A stretch of DNA of 64,000 nt from Sphingopyxis chilensis (GTDB lineage Bacteria; Pseudomonadota; Alphaproteobacteria; Sphingomonadales; Sphingomonadaceae): NCBI RefSeq assembly GCF_035930445.1, contig NZ_CP142394.1, positions 1,335,501 to 1,399,500 of the forward strand, read 5' to 3'. The notes below the pieces were generated by a model. It saw only the letters and a program-made list of their open reading frames with translations. It did no database searches and was not told the origin of the DNA. Position numbers and translations under genes: made by a program. Positions 45,124-53,696 of this stretch are shown piece after piece (positions within the stretch are counted from its first letter, which is position 1; the number at the start of each line of letters is the position of its first letter).

Positions 45124-45329
45124 TCGCCCCTCGGCCTTCACTCTGGCATAGTTCCGTGCGGAGGCAAACCTCCCGTATCGGTGTACCAGTGACTTTGGTG
45201 CAATATAGGATTGCCGCTCCGAACAGAACGTCCGAATTTCTTAGGGCACGTTCGAATATTGACCGATCGCAATCTGATAGCCTTCAATTGGGGATTGGAC
45301 GTGTAGCCTCAAGCTGAAGACCCTGAGAT

Positions 45330-45557
45330 TTAGGCCTGCTCGGTCGTATACCATCGACAATTTCCGCCATCCATCTCGTAGAAATATCTTCCACTCTGAT
45401 AAAACTCGCAGTCTCCGCCATCCATCTTGTATAGATAGCGTTGATCAGCTCCTGACCTATAGTGGGTGCATTTCCCATCCATTGAATAGAGGTATTTACC
45501 CGAGAAATAGCCAAAGGCTTGCCCGCCGCTCATCTCATACAAGTATATCGTGTCCAT
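45330..45557 (-). CDS. Small protein with four Y-[LF]-Y-x-M repeats
   Basis: 75 residues, no signal peptide. Four repeats begin at residues 5, 22, 41 and 58, each starting Y-[LF]-Y-x-M followed by D/S-G-G/K and, in the last three, a Cys three or four residues later and an aromatic pair. This alternating aromatic/glycine pattern suggests four beta-hairpins closing into a small ring, like proteins described as 4-fold beta-flower. GAGGAAG lies 8 bases before the ATG. It follows the coiled-coil/zinc-ribbon gene by 18 bases, so the two form a pair. The three Cys could bind a metal. Function unknown. Confidence 0.7.
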   Translation of the reverse strand: MDTIYLYEMSGGQAFGYFSGKYLYSMDGKCTHYRSGADQRYLYKMDGGDCEFYQSGRYFYEMDGGNCRWYTTEQA

Positions 45558-45575
45558 TCAATACTTCCTCTTGAG

Positions 45576-45983
45576 CTATACTCGGCTTTGCCCAAAGTGC
45601 GCTTTGCATGATGGGCAGTTCCATTTCCCAAACACGTCGAACGGCGGATGTTGTTGAGCCACTCGAACGCGCTGGTGCCTGGTATCAAAGCAGTTCGTAC
45701 AAAAGCGCCCGTCAGGATCATCCGAGAAAGCATACACGCCTTCAACCAAGCTTGGCTTCCCTAATTGTCGTGCCTCTAGTTTTTCGATCAACTCCAAATT
45801 TTTCGATCGCAAGTCAGCCAAATCCACTTTTAGGCTTGCAGCCTCCAGCTTCGCATCGCCAAGTTCGCTGGATAAGTCAGCAAGCAACATTTTAAACTCC
45901 GCGTTGTCGACTTTCTTCGAAAGTTCACGGAGCTTTTTGACGACTTCAATCGACGTTTGAATTGCAGCGACGATATCTACCAT
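45576..45983 (-). CDS. Coiled-coil protein with C-terminal zinc ribbon
   Basis: 135 residues from the ATG at 45983 with TGGAG 6 bases upstream. Residues 1-75 form helices and a coiled coil (VVKKLRELSKKV, LLADLSSELGDAKLEAASLKV, LRSKNLELIEKLEARQLG). The end carries Cys95-x2-Cys98 and Cys123-x2-Cys126, a zinc ribbon. Such small coiled-coil/zinc-ribbon proteins occur on mobile elements and in defence islands, but their role is not known. It is followed by the four-repeat protein 18 bases downstream. Confidence 0.75.
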   Translation of the reverse strand: MVDIVAAIQTSIEVVKKLRELSKKVDNAEFKMLLADLSSELGDAKLEAASLKVDLADLRSKNLELIEKLEARQLGKPSLVEGVYAFSDDPDGRFCTNCFDTRHQRVRVAQQHPPFDVFGKWNCPSCKAHFGQSRV

Positions 45984-46162
45984 TGCTCGCTCCAGGTTTT
46001 GGTCCACTGCGATGGGCACTGTCGAATCCCATCCGATTGTCCGTCCCGCCGTCGGATCAGCTTCCCAGATACTCCATCCCGTCGGCTTTCGCCAATTCGC
46101 ATCCGAAAGTCGAAGGACCGCTAGCGGCCATGAGCGGGGGCGCCCTGAACCGCGACAGCCGG

Positions 46163-48463
46163 TTATTCCGGCGGTCTTCGGGCGCCAATCAACTCCAAAG
46201 CCTCAGTCACGATTATCTTCAGTTCATCGCTATCGACACCCTTTTTCGGCGTCACCTCTGCGTCATCCCCATGATGATTGTCGCAGGTCGAAGCGTTCAG
46301 AAAATCGAGCTTGTCCCTAACAGCGCCCGCGAGCGGGTGGGCTCCAATGTAACTATCAATATCTCGAACAATTTTGCCGAGGTTTCGGTTGTGCGGGAAA
46401 TAGGCGGTGTAGGACCGCCGAAAATGCGTTTCGAGGACCTGGCGAACGTGGAGGACGACGTCGTCGGGGTCGCCTGTGCTATGGTCCGAATAGGATGCGA
46501 GTTTCTCTATCCGGCGCGTATGGTCCGAGGCGCAGAGGTCTGACAGGCGGACGTGTTTCGCGTCGGACCATTGATCACCGTCGCTATAGTCGATCTGGTA
46601 GGTCGCGGTGGACGTGCCGGCGCAACGCTTCTCAACGTCGCGCAGGAAATATTCGTCATGGGAAAGGACGATGAGTTGAAGGCACCTTCCGCAAAGCTGC
46701 TTGATCGCCTCGACGGTCTTGCCGCGGCGATGGCTGTCATGACTGGAAAGCGGATCGTCGAAAACGACCACTTTGCTCGCGAGGTTGCCGTCATGGTCGA
46801 GCTTGGCGAGAAAGAATGCGAGCGCCAGGGTCGTCTTGTCGCCGGTAGAAAGTGTGTTGCGAAAGCTCGGCATCGCGTCGGCTACACGCCCTCGGCCGCG
46901 AACAATCTGCTCTCCCCTTATCAGCAAGGCATAATCGGCTTGTCCGGCATTTCCGGCCATGCTGTTCGTTGGACGCGTGATGCGAGCCCCAACCCCAAAC
47001 TGTCCGAGATAATGGTTGACCCGTAGATGATAGTGGTCGGCAGCGGCCTCGTTTGCGGCCTTCAAGGCCGCTTGTGTCTTGGTTCGCGCTTTTTTGGCGC
47101 GCTCATCGCTTCGCTTGGCCGCTAAATAGGCGTCTACCCGGCGTTGGACGCCCGGATCCTGCGTCCTTGCTATGCGGCGCCGGGCATTGATCACCGACTG
47201 CCGGGCGGCGTCCACGCTCATTGTCGCTGCGGCTGTCGCGCCTTTCGAAGCCAAATTGATCGCGTCGACGATGACATTGTAACCCTCGAGCGCGGTCTCG
47301 GCGCGTAGCATCGCGCCGCCCAGCGCGGCCACCGCGTCGAGATCCTCGATTATCTCTAGGGGCGAGCTTCGCTTTCGCTCGAGCAGGGCCTTGGCGTTCG
47401 CGTGCGCTTCGCCAAGGTCGGCAGCCAGCGTCGCCAGTCCCGGCAGGTCTGCATCGACGCGGATATACTGCCCCCATTTCTTCGCAAGTTCTGCATTTTG
47501 CGCGATGCTCGCGATTATCGCCGAGCGCGCTTCATCCCCCGTCGCATCGTCGAGAACGTCCATGGCCTCGCTGATCCTGGTCATGTGGTTCTTATATTCT
47601 TCCCCGAAAATTTGTCCGTAGAGCGTCACGAACCCAAGTTCGTCGGCATTCTCGCGGCCGCAGAAGGGGCATGCGTCGTCCTCGATATGTTCAAGGCCAA
47701 AATTGACCCACGCCTCGCCATTCTTTCCCAGCTTAAAATGACGAAAATGCTCGGCAAGCCGCGCACGGGCGGCGGCATCGATGGTAGGCACCGTCGCTGC
47801 CATTATTTTGTGAAGGTCGGACGGGAGCGCCGGCAACGCGATCTTGTCGAGGCTCGCTAGCAAGGCCAGTTTGTCGGACTGCTGTACAGCCTTTAGCGTT
47901 TTTTCCGCCTTGTCGAGCCGCTGGGCATAAGCTGGATTTGGCGCTAGCGCGAAAAATTCGACTTGGTTGATATCAGTCGGAAGGTCGTCCTGTAGGGCAG
48001 TCTCCGCATCCTTCAGCCGCGTCGCGGCATTTTTTGCATGGCCGTTAAAGCGGCGGAGGAGATTGGCGAGCCGGACGCCATCCTCGCCTATGATGACCGA
48101 GAAGAGCCCGCGGTCGTGGTCGAGTTCGGTCATTTCTCCAGCGAAGATATTATCGGCTATGAACGTTGAATCGAACACTTCGATCGTTGCGCGCTGATGC
48201 GCCCAGCGCCCGTTTTTGAAGCTCTGACTTCCTCCACTCGAGACAAGCACTATCTCGGGATCGGCTGCATTGTTGCCGAGCGAGCGACGCGCCATAACGG
48301 TTGTCGAACACCCATCCCGCGCTGCGCGCATGACGGCTGTCAGCGTGGATTTTCCACGGCCGTTGCGAGCGTAGAACAGAGAAAGTTCCGAGAGCGGTGG
48401 AGATGCTCCGGCATCGAATGCTTTCAAAACGCCAACGTTTCGGATGACTATTTTTTGATACAT
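46163..48463 (-). CDS. RloC/PrrC-like ABC ATPase (AAA_13 type), candidate anticodon nuclease
   Basis: 766 residues. Walker A is ARNGRGKST at 32-40, a CPFC zinc-hook pair is at 265-268 within the long helical insert, the signature is TLSTGDKTTLALAFFLAKLD, and Walker B with D-loop is VVVFDDPLSSHDSHR. This matches AAA_13 proteins such as RloC and PrrC. Near the C-terminus Arg674-x3-Glu678 and a later LNAS with His730/His731 recall the Arg-Glu-His catalytic set of PrrC-type anticodon nucleases, but the spacing to His is longer than in PrrC. No type I restriction genes are next to it, which is typical of RloC rather than PrrC. Likely an abortive-infection effector. Confidence 0.8.
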   Translation of the reverse strand: MYQKIVIRNVGVLKAFDAGASPPLSELSLFYARNGRGKSTLTAVMRAARDGCSTTVMARRSLGNNAADPEIVLVSSGGSQSFKNGRWAHQRATIEVFDSTFIADNIFAGEMTELDHDRGLFSVIIGEDGVRLANLLRRFNGHAKNAATRLKDAETALQDDLPTDINQVEFFALAPNPAYAQRLDKAEKTLKAVQQSDKLALLASLDKIALPALPSDLHKIMAATVPTIDAAARARLAEHFRHFKLGKNGEAWVNFGLEHIEDDACPFCGRENADELGFVTLYGQIFGEEYKNHMTRISEAMDVLDDATGDEARSAIIASIAQNAELAKKWGQYIRVDADLPGLATLAADLGEAHANAKALLERKRSSPLEIIEDLDAVAALGGAMLRAETALEGYNVIVDAINLASKGATAAATMSVDAARQSVINARRRIARTQDPGVQRRVDAYLAAKRSDERAKKARTKTQAALKAANEAAADHYHLRVNHYLGQFGVGARITRPTNSMAGNAGQADYALLIRGEQIVRGRGRVADAMPSFRNTLSTGDKTTLALAFFLAKLDHDGNLASKVVVFDDPLSSHDSHRRGKTVEAIKQLCGRCLQLIVLSHDEYFLRDVEKRCAGTSTATYQIDYSDGDQWSDAKHVRLSDLCASDHTRRIEKLASYSDHSTGDPDDVVLHVRQVLETHFRRSYTAYFPHNRNLGKIVRDIDSYIGAHPLAGAVRDKLDFLNASTCDNHHGDDAEVTPKKGVDSDELKIIVTEALELIGARRPPE

Positions 48464-48726
48464 CGGCCGCAGGAATGAAGGTGCGTATCAGACAAGTCAA
48501 AGGGTGAGTTATGATCTCGACAACTTGTCTCAAAGTGATGCGTCATTGGTACGATAAGTTACGCAGACTCTAATATTCCGATTTATGCGGGCGGCCATAC
48601 GCAGGGACACAGGTTGAAGCGATCTAAGCCCATCGAGATTTCGGCTTTGGCGAATGTCGGCTTTTCGTGATGTTCGTCCAAAAGGAGACCGTCTGAGAAC
48701 GGCCAGTTTTGATTTAAAAGGTCGTG

Positions 48727-49524
48727 CTACATTCGCGGCCCGTGGGGGCCTCCGGGGCCTGGCATTCCGGATGGCGGCCCGCTCGGCGGCGGGCCGTTGC
48801 CGCCGGTGCCACGCGCCCCTCCGCTTGGCGGCTCGCCCGGCAATGAAATACCGCCAGCTGGCCCGCCCGCAATGCCGAGACCGGTCGGGGCGGGAGGGCC
48901 ATAGACGGGCCGCAAGCCGCTATTCGATATATTGTCTGGGCCGGTTTGCGCGAGCCTGCCTTCCTGAGGGCGGGCTTCGCCGCCGGTGGCGGGCGTGGCT
49001 GCGGGGGGCGCTTCCTCTGCAAGCTCGACTGGCGGATCGACCGGTGCGGGAACTGTCGCAAAGCGCTGCGCGGGTGGTGCCTTTTCGCGGCGCGTCGGCG
49101 CAGCTTCCGGTGCCCCGGCGGGGGGCGCCGCATCTGCCAGCCGGGACGGTGCACGCGGGTCGGATTGCGGGACGGTCTGCGTCGGCACGTCGTTTGCGAA
49201 TGCAGGAGACTTGCCGGGCCGGTCGCGGAGACCGGCATAGACGCCGACCGAAAGAAGTAACGCGGCGGCGATCGATGCCGCGATGACATGGCGCCGCCGA
49301 ACCGGGTGCGAGCGTGCGGGACCGGTCGCTCGCACCGGCGGGGCGAAGGAAAGGGGCACGGGGGCGGGGGAGGGTGCGCTATCAGGCGAGACGTCCGCAA
49401 TTTGCGGCGCCGCCGTCGCGCGCGCCGTGATACGGGCGGCGAGTCCTTCGGGGACCGGCGGTTCGCCAAGGCACGACAATGCGCGCGCCGCGAGTTCGTC
49501 CTTGCGGGCGTCGGGGGCGCTCAT
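48727..49524 (-). CDS. Proline/glycine-rich single-pass membrane protein, possible anti-sigma partner
   Basis: 265 residues. A short cytoplasmic N-terminus (DELAARALSCLGEPPVPEGLAARITARA) is followed by one transmembrane segment near residue 88 (VIAASIAAALLLSVGVYAGL) and a long Pro/Ala/Gly-rich periplasmic tail ending in GGPHGPRM. Its ATG overlaps the ECF sigma stop by ATGA, the position of an anti-sigma factor, and the topology fits, but no zinc-binding anti-sigma (ZAS) motif HxxxCxxC is present. It may be a divergent anti-sigma factor or a sigma-regulated envelope protein. Confidence 0.7.
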   Translation of the reverse strand: MSAPDARKDELAARALSCLGEPPVPEGLAARITARATAAPQIADVSPDSAPSPAPVPLSFAPPVRATGPARSHPVRRRHVIAASIAAALLLSVGVYAGLRDRPGKSPAFANDVPTQTVPQSDPRAPSRLADAAPPAGAPEAAPTRREKAPPAQRFATVPAPVDPPVELAEEAPPAATPATGGEARPQEGRLAQTGPDNISNSGLRPVYGPPAPTGLGIAGGPAGGISLPGEPPSGGARGTGGNGPPPSGPPSGMPGPGGPHGPRM

Positions 49525-50168
49525 GCCAGAAGCTCCAGATCCTCGGCCGCCACGCCCATCTTTTCCAGCTCTTCCCTCAAACTACGCCGCGCCCGGAACA
49601 GGAGCGACTCCATGGCCTTCAGATGAAGGCCGAGCATCTCGGCCGCAAGCAGGTTCGACAGGCCTTCCAAATAGCATAGCACAAGCGCCGCGCGATGCCG
49701 ATGCGGAAGCGCGCCGAGCGCCGTCTCGATCACATGTTCGAGCCCGCGGATCGCGAGCTGGCGTTCGGGGCTTGGCGATGGATCCTCGACGTCCGGCATG
49801 TCGCTGTCCGGGACGATCCGGAAACGGCGAAGCCGGTCGAGACAAAGATTGACCGTGACGCGCTGTAGCCAGGTCAGCAGTCCGCCGCCGCGAGGTTGCC
49901 ACTGCGGCGCATTCTGCCACAGGCGGGTGAAGCAGTCCTGCACCGCGTCCTCCGCTTCCTGCGCGTCGTACAGCAGGCGATAGGCGACGCGATAGAGGCG
50001 ACCGCTATACTGTTCGACGAGTTCGGCGAAGGCATCGACATCACCGCCGCCGATGCGCGCCATCAGCGCATCGTCGGGCGCCACCGCCGCCGCCGGCTCG
50101 ATACCTCGATCCTGTCCGGCGAAAACCGAGAGATCGGCGGTGGGAGTCAGGGATTGCTGAAAGGACAC
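49521..50168 (-). CDS. ECF RNA polymerase sigma factor
   Basis: 215 residues from a GTG at 50168. Region 2 reads DALMARIGGGDVDAFAELVEQYSGRLYRVAYRLLYDAQEAEDAVQDCFTRLWQNAPQW, region 4 reads ALGALPHRHRAALVLCYLEGLSNLLAAEMLGLHLKAMESLLFRARRSLREEL. In region 4, the helix has LLAAEMLGLHLKAMES, with unusual Asn-Leu and Lys-Ala at places where EIA..LG.s...v is common. The frame is open to 50381 but runs over the autotransporter promoter. It overlaps the membrane protein downstream and diverges from the autotransporter, which may be its target. Confidence 0.88.
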   Translation of the reverse strand: MSFQQSLTPTADLSVFAGQDRGIEPAAAVAPDDALMARIGGGDVDAFAELVEQYSGRLYRVAYRLLYDAQEAEDAVQDCFTRLWQNAPQWQPRGGGLLTWLQRVTVNLCLDRLRRFRIVPDSDMPDVEDPSPSPERQLAIRGLEHVIETALGALPHRHRAALVLCYLEGLSNLLAAEMLGLHLKAMESLLFRARRSLREELEKMGVAAEDLELLA

Positions 50169-50392
50169 CGGCAACCCGCCATTTTCCGAGGGAACTGATG
50201 TATTCGGGCTATGGCCCGTTCGATGAACGGCAGATGTATCCGCAAAAATATTTGAAGAGCCGCGAAGGGTGGCGAGGCCGACGCCGTTTGTCGATCGATG
50301 ACGATGTCCTGCTCGAAGCCCTATCGGTCCCCGCCAGCCCGCGGGTCGATGGCGCGCGCATCGTCGCCCCTCATCAATCAAGGATATGGCCT

Positions 50393-53300
50393 ATGAAATT
50401 GAGCGCCCTACTGGGTTCGAGCTGCGTCGCGTCATTGGCGTTTGCCGCCGCGCCGGCGGTCGCCGACACGACCGTCACCGGCGATAGCGCCACGCCGCTC
50501 GTCACGTCGAGCGCGGGCGACGTCGCCGTCCAGAAGGACGCTGAGCTTGAAGTGGCCGCTGGCGCCGCGATTACAATCGACAGCCACAATGACGTCACGA
50601 TCGAGGATGACGACAGCGACGATAGCGACGACGAACCGGGCCAGGTGATCGCGGGCGAGGATGATGGCGCGACGGGCATATTGGTCGAGCCGGGTGTGAC
50701 CACGACCATCGCGAACGGCGGCACCATCTCGGTCCTCGAGGATTTCGAACCCGAGGATGAGGATGCGAACGGGATCGCCGATGGCTCGCTCGCATTCGCG
50801 AGCGGCCGGTACGGCATCCATGTCGCAGCGGGCGGAACGGTGACCGGGACGATCGAAAACACTGGGACGATCACGGTCGAGGGACTTGATTCCGGCGGTG
50901 TCGTCGTCGATTCGATGCTCGACGGGTCGATGGTCCAGGATGGGACGATCCGCGTCGTCGGCGACAATTCGGTGGGCGTGCGCACCGCCAACGTCACCGG
51001 CGACGTCGTGATGGAGGGAACGACGACGGTCACCGGGCGTGGCGCCACGGCGCTCGACATCACGGGCGACGTCGGCGGCACCGTTCGCCTTCAGGGGATA
51101 GTCGGCCAGACGACCTCCTTTTCCTATGACGACGACAGCACCGTCTACCTGTCGCGCTTCGATCTGCGGCTCGGCGCGCCGGCGGTGTCGATCGCCGGCA
51201 ATGTCGATGGCGGCATCGTCGTGGCGGTGCCACCGACCGATACCGACGACGAGGACGACGACGAGGATGGCGACGGCATCGACGACAGCGAGGAAGGGTC
51301 GGGCACGGTCTATTCTTTCGGCAACGGTCCCGCGATGCAGATTGCGAGCGATGAGGATATCACCATCGGCGCGCTGGCCGCCAGCGACGGCGGCTATTCG
51401 CTGCTCGTCGAAGGGTCGGTGACGGGAACCGCCAACTATAGTTCGACCGACGCCTATGGCATCGTGATTGGCGGCAAGGGCGGGACGGTCGACCTGCCCG
51501 GCGGGATCGGCGTGACCGGCACCGTGACGGCGACGACGCAGGACTCGGCCGCGACGGCACTGTTGATCAACGAGGGTGTGACGGTGGGCTCGCTGTATAA
51601 CAGCGGCACGATCAACGCGACGATCAATTCGCAGGGCGAGGGTGCCGCCTATGGCATATTGGACCTGTCGGGAACACTGACGACGATCGAAAATACCGGC
51701 TACATATCGGCTGTGGGGTCGAGCACCGACATCGTCAACGCGATCAACCTGTCCGCCGCAACGGATGATGTCACGATCACCCAATATATGAACGAAGACG
51801 ATATCGCGACGCGCGAGGAGGTCGAAGCCGATCTCGACGAAGGCGAGAGTGACTCGACGGTCTACACTTCGATCACCGGCAATATCGTCACCGGATCGGG
51901 AAATGATACGATCGCCGCCAACGCCGGCTGGATCGTGGGCAACACGACGTTCAACGAGGGCGACGACAGCCTGCTGCTCTCGGGCGAAGCCTATTACAAC
52001 GGCAAGGTCTATTTCGGGGACGGCGCCGCGCTCGCGGCGCTGTCGAACGAGGCCTATTTCACCGGCACGCTCGATTTCGCCGGACTCTCGGGATCGTTGA
52101 CGCTCGCCGACGATGCCATCTTTTTCGGCACCATTGCCAATGGCGAGGCTTCATCGATCGTGGTCGACGGCGGCACGTTCGGCGCCGATGGTGTCAAGAC
52201 CTTCACCGTCGGTTCGCTGACGATCGGGGCGGGCGGAACGCTCAACGCCTATATCGACGGCGATACCGGCACCAGTTCGCTGATCCTCGCTGACACGGCG
52301 ACTTTCGAAGCCGGCGCGACCGTCTCGGCCACGGTGAACTCGCTCGTGGGGGCGGAGGGCAGCTATGTCATCCTCAGCGCATCGAATATCGAAGGCGACC
52401 CGGTTTTCGACGAAGCGACCACACAGCTTCCTTATATTTTCACGGGTTCCATCAGCGTCGATGCGAACGACCTGATTCTCGACATCCGGCGCAAGACTGC
52501 TGATGAGGTCGGGCTGACGCGCGCGGCGGCGAGCGGTTATGACGCGATTCTTACCGCGGCCGAGAATGACGATGTCATCGCGCAAAGCTTCCTCGATATC
52601 GAGGATGGCGAGACTTTGCAGGCGCAGGTTTCGCAGATGTTGCCCGATCATGCAGGCGGCCCGTTCGACAGCGTCACGCGCGCAACACGCCTCGTCGCGC
52701 AGCACGTCATGGATCGCGATTCGCAGTTCGACGTCACGGAGACGGGCGACATGTCGGTCTGGCTCGAACCCGTGATGTGGCGCACCAACCGCGATGCGAC
52801 CGGAACGAACAGCTACAAGACGAGCGGCTGGGGCATGTCGGGCGGCGCCGAATGGCTGACCGACATTGGCTATGTCGGCGGCTCTTACGCATGGCTCGGC
52901 GGGGAGGTCGAGAATAATGGCGGCAGTCAGACGATCGACACCTCGCAGCACGACCTCGGTCTCTTCTGGCGCACGGGCCGCAACGGGTCTTTTTATGGCT
53001 TTGCGCGCGTCGGCGCCGCGCGAACATCATTCTCGAGCGAACGCAATGTCACCGGAGCCGCTGATGACAGCGAGTTCACCTATACGACCGTCGGCGATTG
53101 GAGCGGATGGCTCTTCTCCGGGATGGGCGGGGCGTCATACAATTTCACGCCGACCCGTCGCCTGTCGATCCGGCCGAAGGCGGTACTGGAGTGGTACCGG
53201 CTGAGCGAGGGCGGCTATACCGAAAGCGGCGGCGGCGAGGCGATCGACCTTGCTGTGGCGAAGCGAAACAGCTCTGCCTTGAGCGGCATCACGAGCCTTG

Positions 53301-53605
53301 CGGTTTCCTATGCATTCGGGCCTCCGCGCCGCGATTATCACCCGCTCACGCTCGAACTCGAAGGCGGGCGGCGCAGCGTGCTGTCGGGCAAGCTCGGCGC
53401 AACGACCGCGAGTTTCGCGGTCGACGATGTCGCCGGGACGCCGTTCACCATCACGCCCGACGCGATTGACGATGCCTGGCTCGGCGAACTGCGGCTGTTC
53501 GCCGGCGGGTGGGACTATACCTGGAAAATCGCCGGCGGCGTCGAGAAGCGCCAGAATAGCGACCTTGGCTATTCGGGCCGCATTTCGCTGAGCGTCGCCT
53601 TCTGA
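50393..53605 (+). CDS. Autotransporter (type Va) with Asp-rich passenger
   Basis: 1070 residues from the ATG at 50393, where a signal peptide begins (MKLSALLGSSCVASLAFAAA). The passenger is Gly/Thr/Asp/Ser-rich with beta-helix-like repeats (for example GTITVEG, TVTGTIENTG, VTGDVVMEGTTTVTG) and strongly acidic patches near residues 60-80 and 280-305 (DTDDEDDDEDGDGIDDSEEG) that could bind calcium. The C-terminal autotransporter barrel starts near DMSVWLEPVMWR and ends in LSVAF. It is divergent from the ECF sigma gene and followed by a long hairpin and BamA. Adhesion or surface-layer roles are possible. Confidence 0.9.
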   Translation: MKLSALLGSSCVASLAFAAAPAVADTTVTGDSATPLVTSSAGDVAVQKDAELEVAAGAAITIDSHNDVTIEDDDSDDSDDEPGQVIAGEDDGATGILVEPGVTTTIANGGTISVLEDFEPEDEDANGIADGSLAFASGRYGIHVAAGGTVTGTIENTGTITVEGLDSGGVVVDSMLDGSMVQDGTIRVVGDNSVGVRTANVTGDVVMEGTTTVTGRGATALDITGDVGGTVRLQGIVGQTTSFSYDDDSTVYLSRFDLRLGAPAVSIAGNVDGGIVVAVPPTDTDDEDDDEDGDGIDDSEEGSGTVYSFGNGPAMQIASDEDITIGALAASDGGYSLLVEGSVTGTANYSSTDAYGIVIGGKGGTVDLPGGIGVTGTVTATTQDSAATALLINEGVTVGSLYNSGTINATINSQGEGAAYGILDLSGTLTTIENTGYISAVGSSTDIVNAINLSAATDDVTITQYMNEDDIATREEVEADLDEGESDSTVYTSITGNIVTGSGNDTIAANAGWIVGNTTFNEGDDSLLLSGEAYYNGKVYFGDGAALAALSNEAYFTGTLDFAGLSGSLTLADDAIFFGTIANGEASSIVVDGGTFGADGVKTFTVGSLTIGAGGTLNAYIDGDTGTSSLILADTATFEAGATVSATVNSLVGAEGSYVILSASNIEGDPVFDEATTQLPYIFTGSISVDANDLILDIRRKTADEVGLTRAAASGYDAILTAAENDDVIAQSFLDIEDGETLQAQVSQMLPDHAGGPFDSVTRATRLVAQHVMDRDSQFDVTETGDMSVWLEPVMWRTNRDATGTNSYKTSGWGMSGGAEWLTDIGYVGGSYAWLGGEVENNGGSQTIDTSQHDLGLFWRTGRNGSFYGFARVGAARTSFSSERNVTGAADDSEFTYTTVGDWSGWLFSGMGGASYNFTPTRRLSIRPKAVLEWYRLSEGGYTESGGGEAIDLAVAKRNSSALSGITSLAVSYAFGPPRRDYHPLTLELEGGRRSVLSGKLGATTASFAVDDVAGTPFTITPDAIDDAWLGELRLFAGGWDYTWKIAGGVEKRQNSDLGYSGRISLSVAF

Positions 53606-53616
53606 CCGCGCGGCCG

Positions 53617-53674
53617 CCGGAACCCTTCGCGCAGGGCGCAAAAAAACTTTTGCGCCCTGCGCGAAGGGTTCCGG
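53617..53674. terminator. 27-bp perfect hairpin after the autotransporter
   Basis: Bases 53617-53643 are exactly complementary to 53648-53674 with a 4-base loop (aaac). The stem runs from CCGGAACCC to a central AAAA/TTTT, so it contains A and T runs on both sides of the loop. It lies 11 bases after the autotransporter stop. Probable very strong terminator working in both directions. Confidence 0.75.
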
Positions 53675-53696
53675 AAGGCTCCCCGTTTATCCGACG

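Noticed and set aside
45121..45180. Small GGAGG-caaa-CCTCC hairpin upstream of the ABC-3C effector
   Set aside because: Only a 5-bp stem, easily due to chance in this composition.
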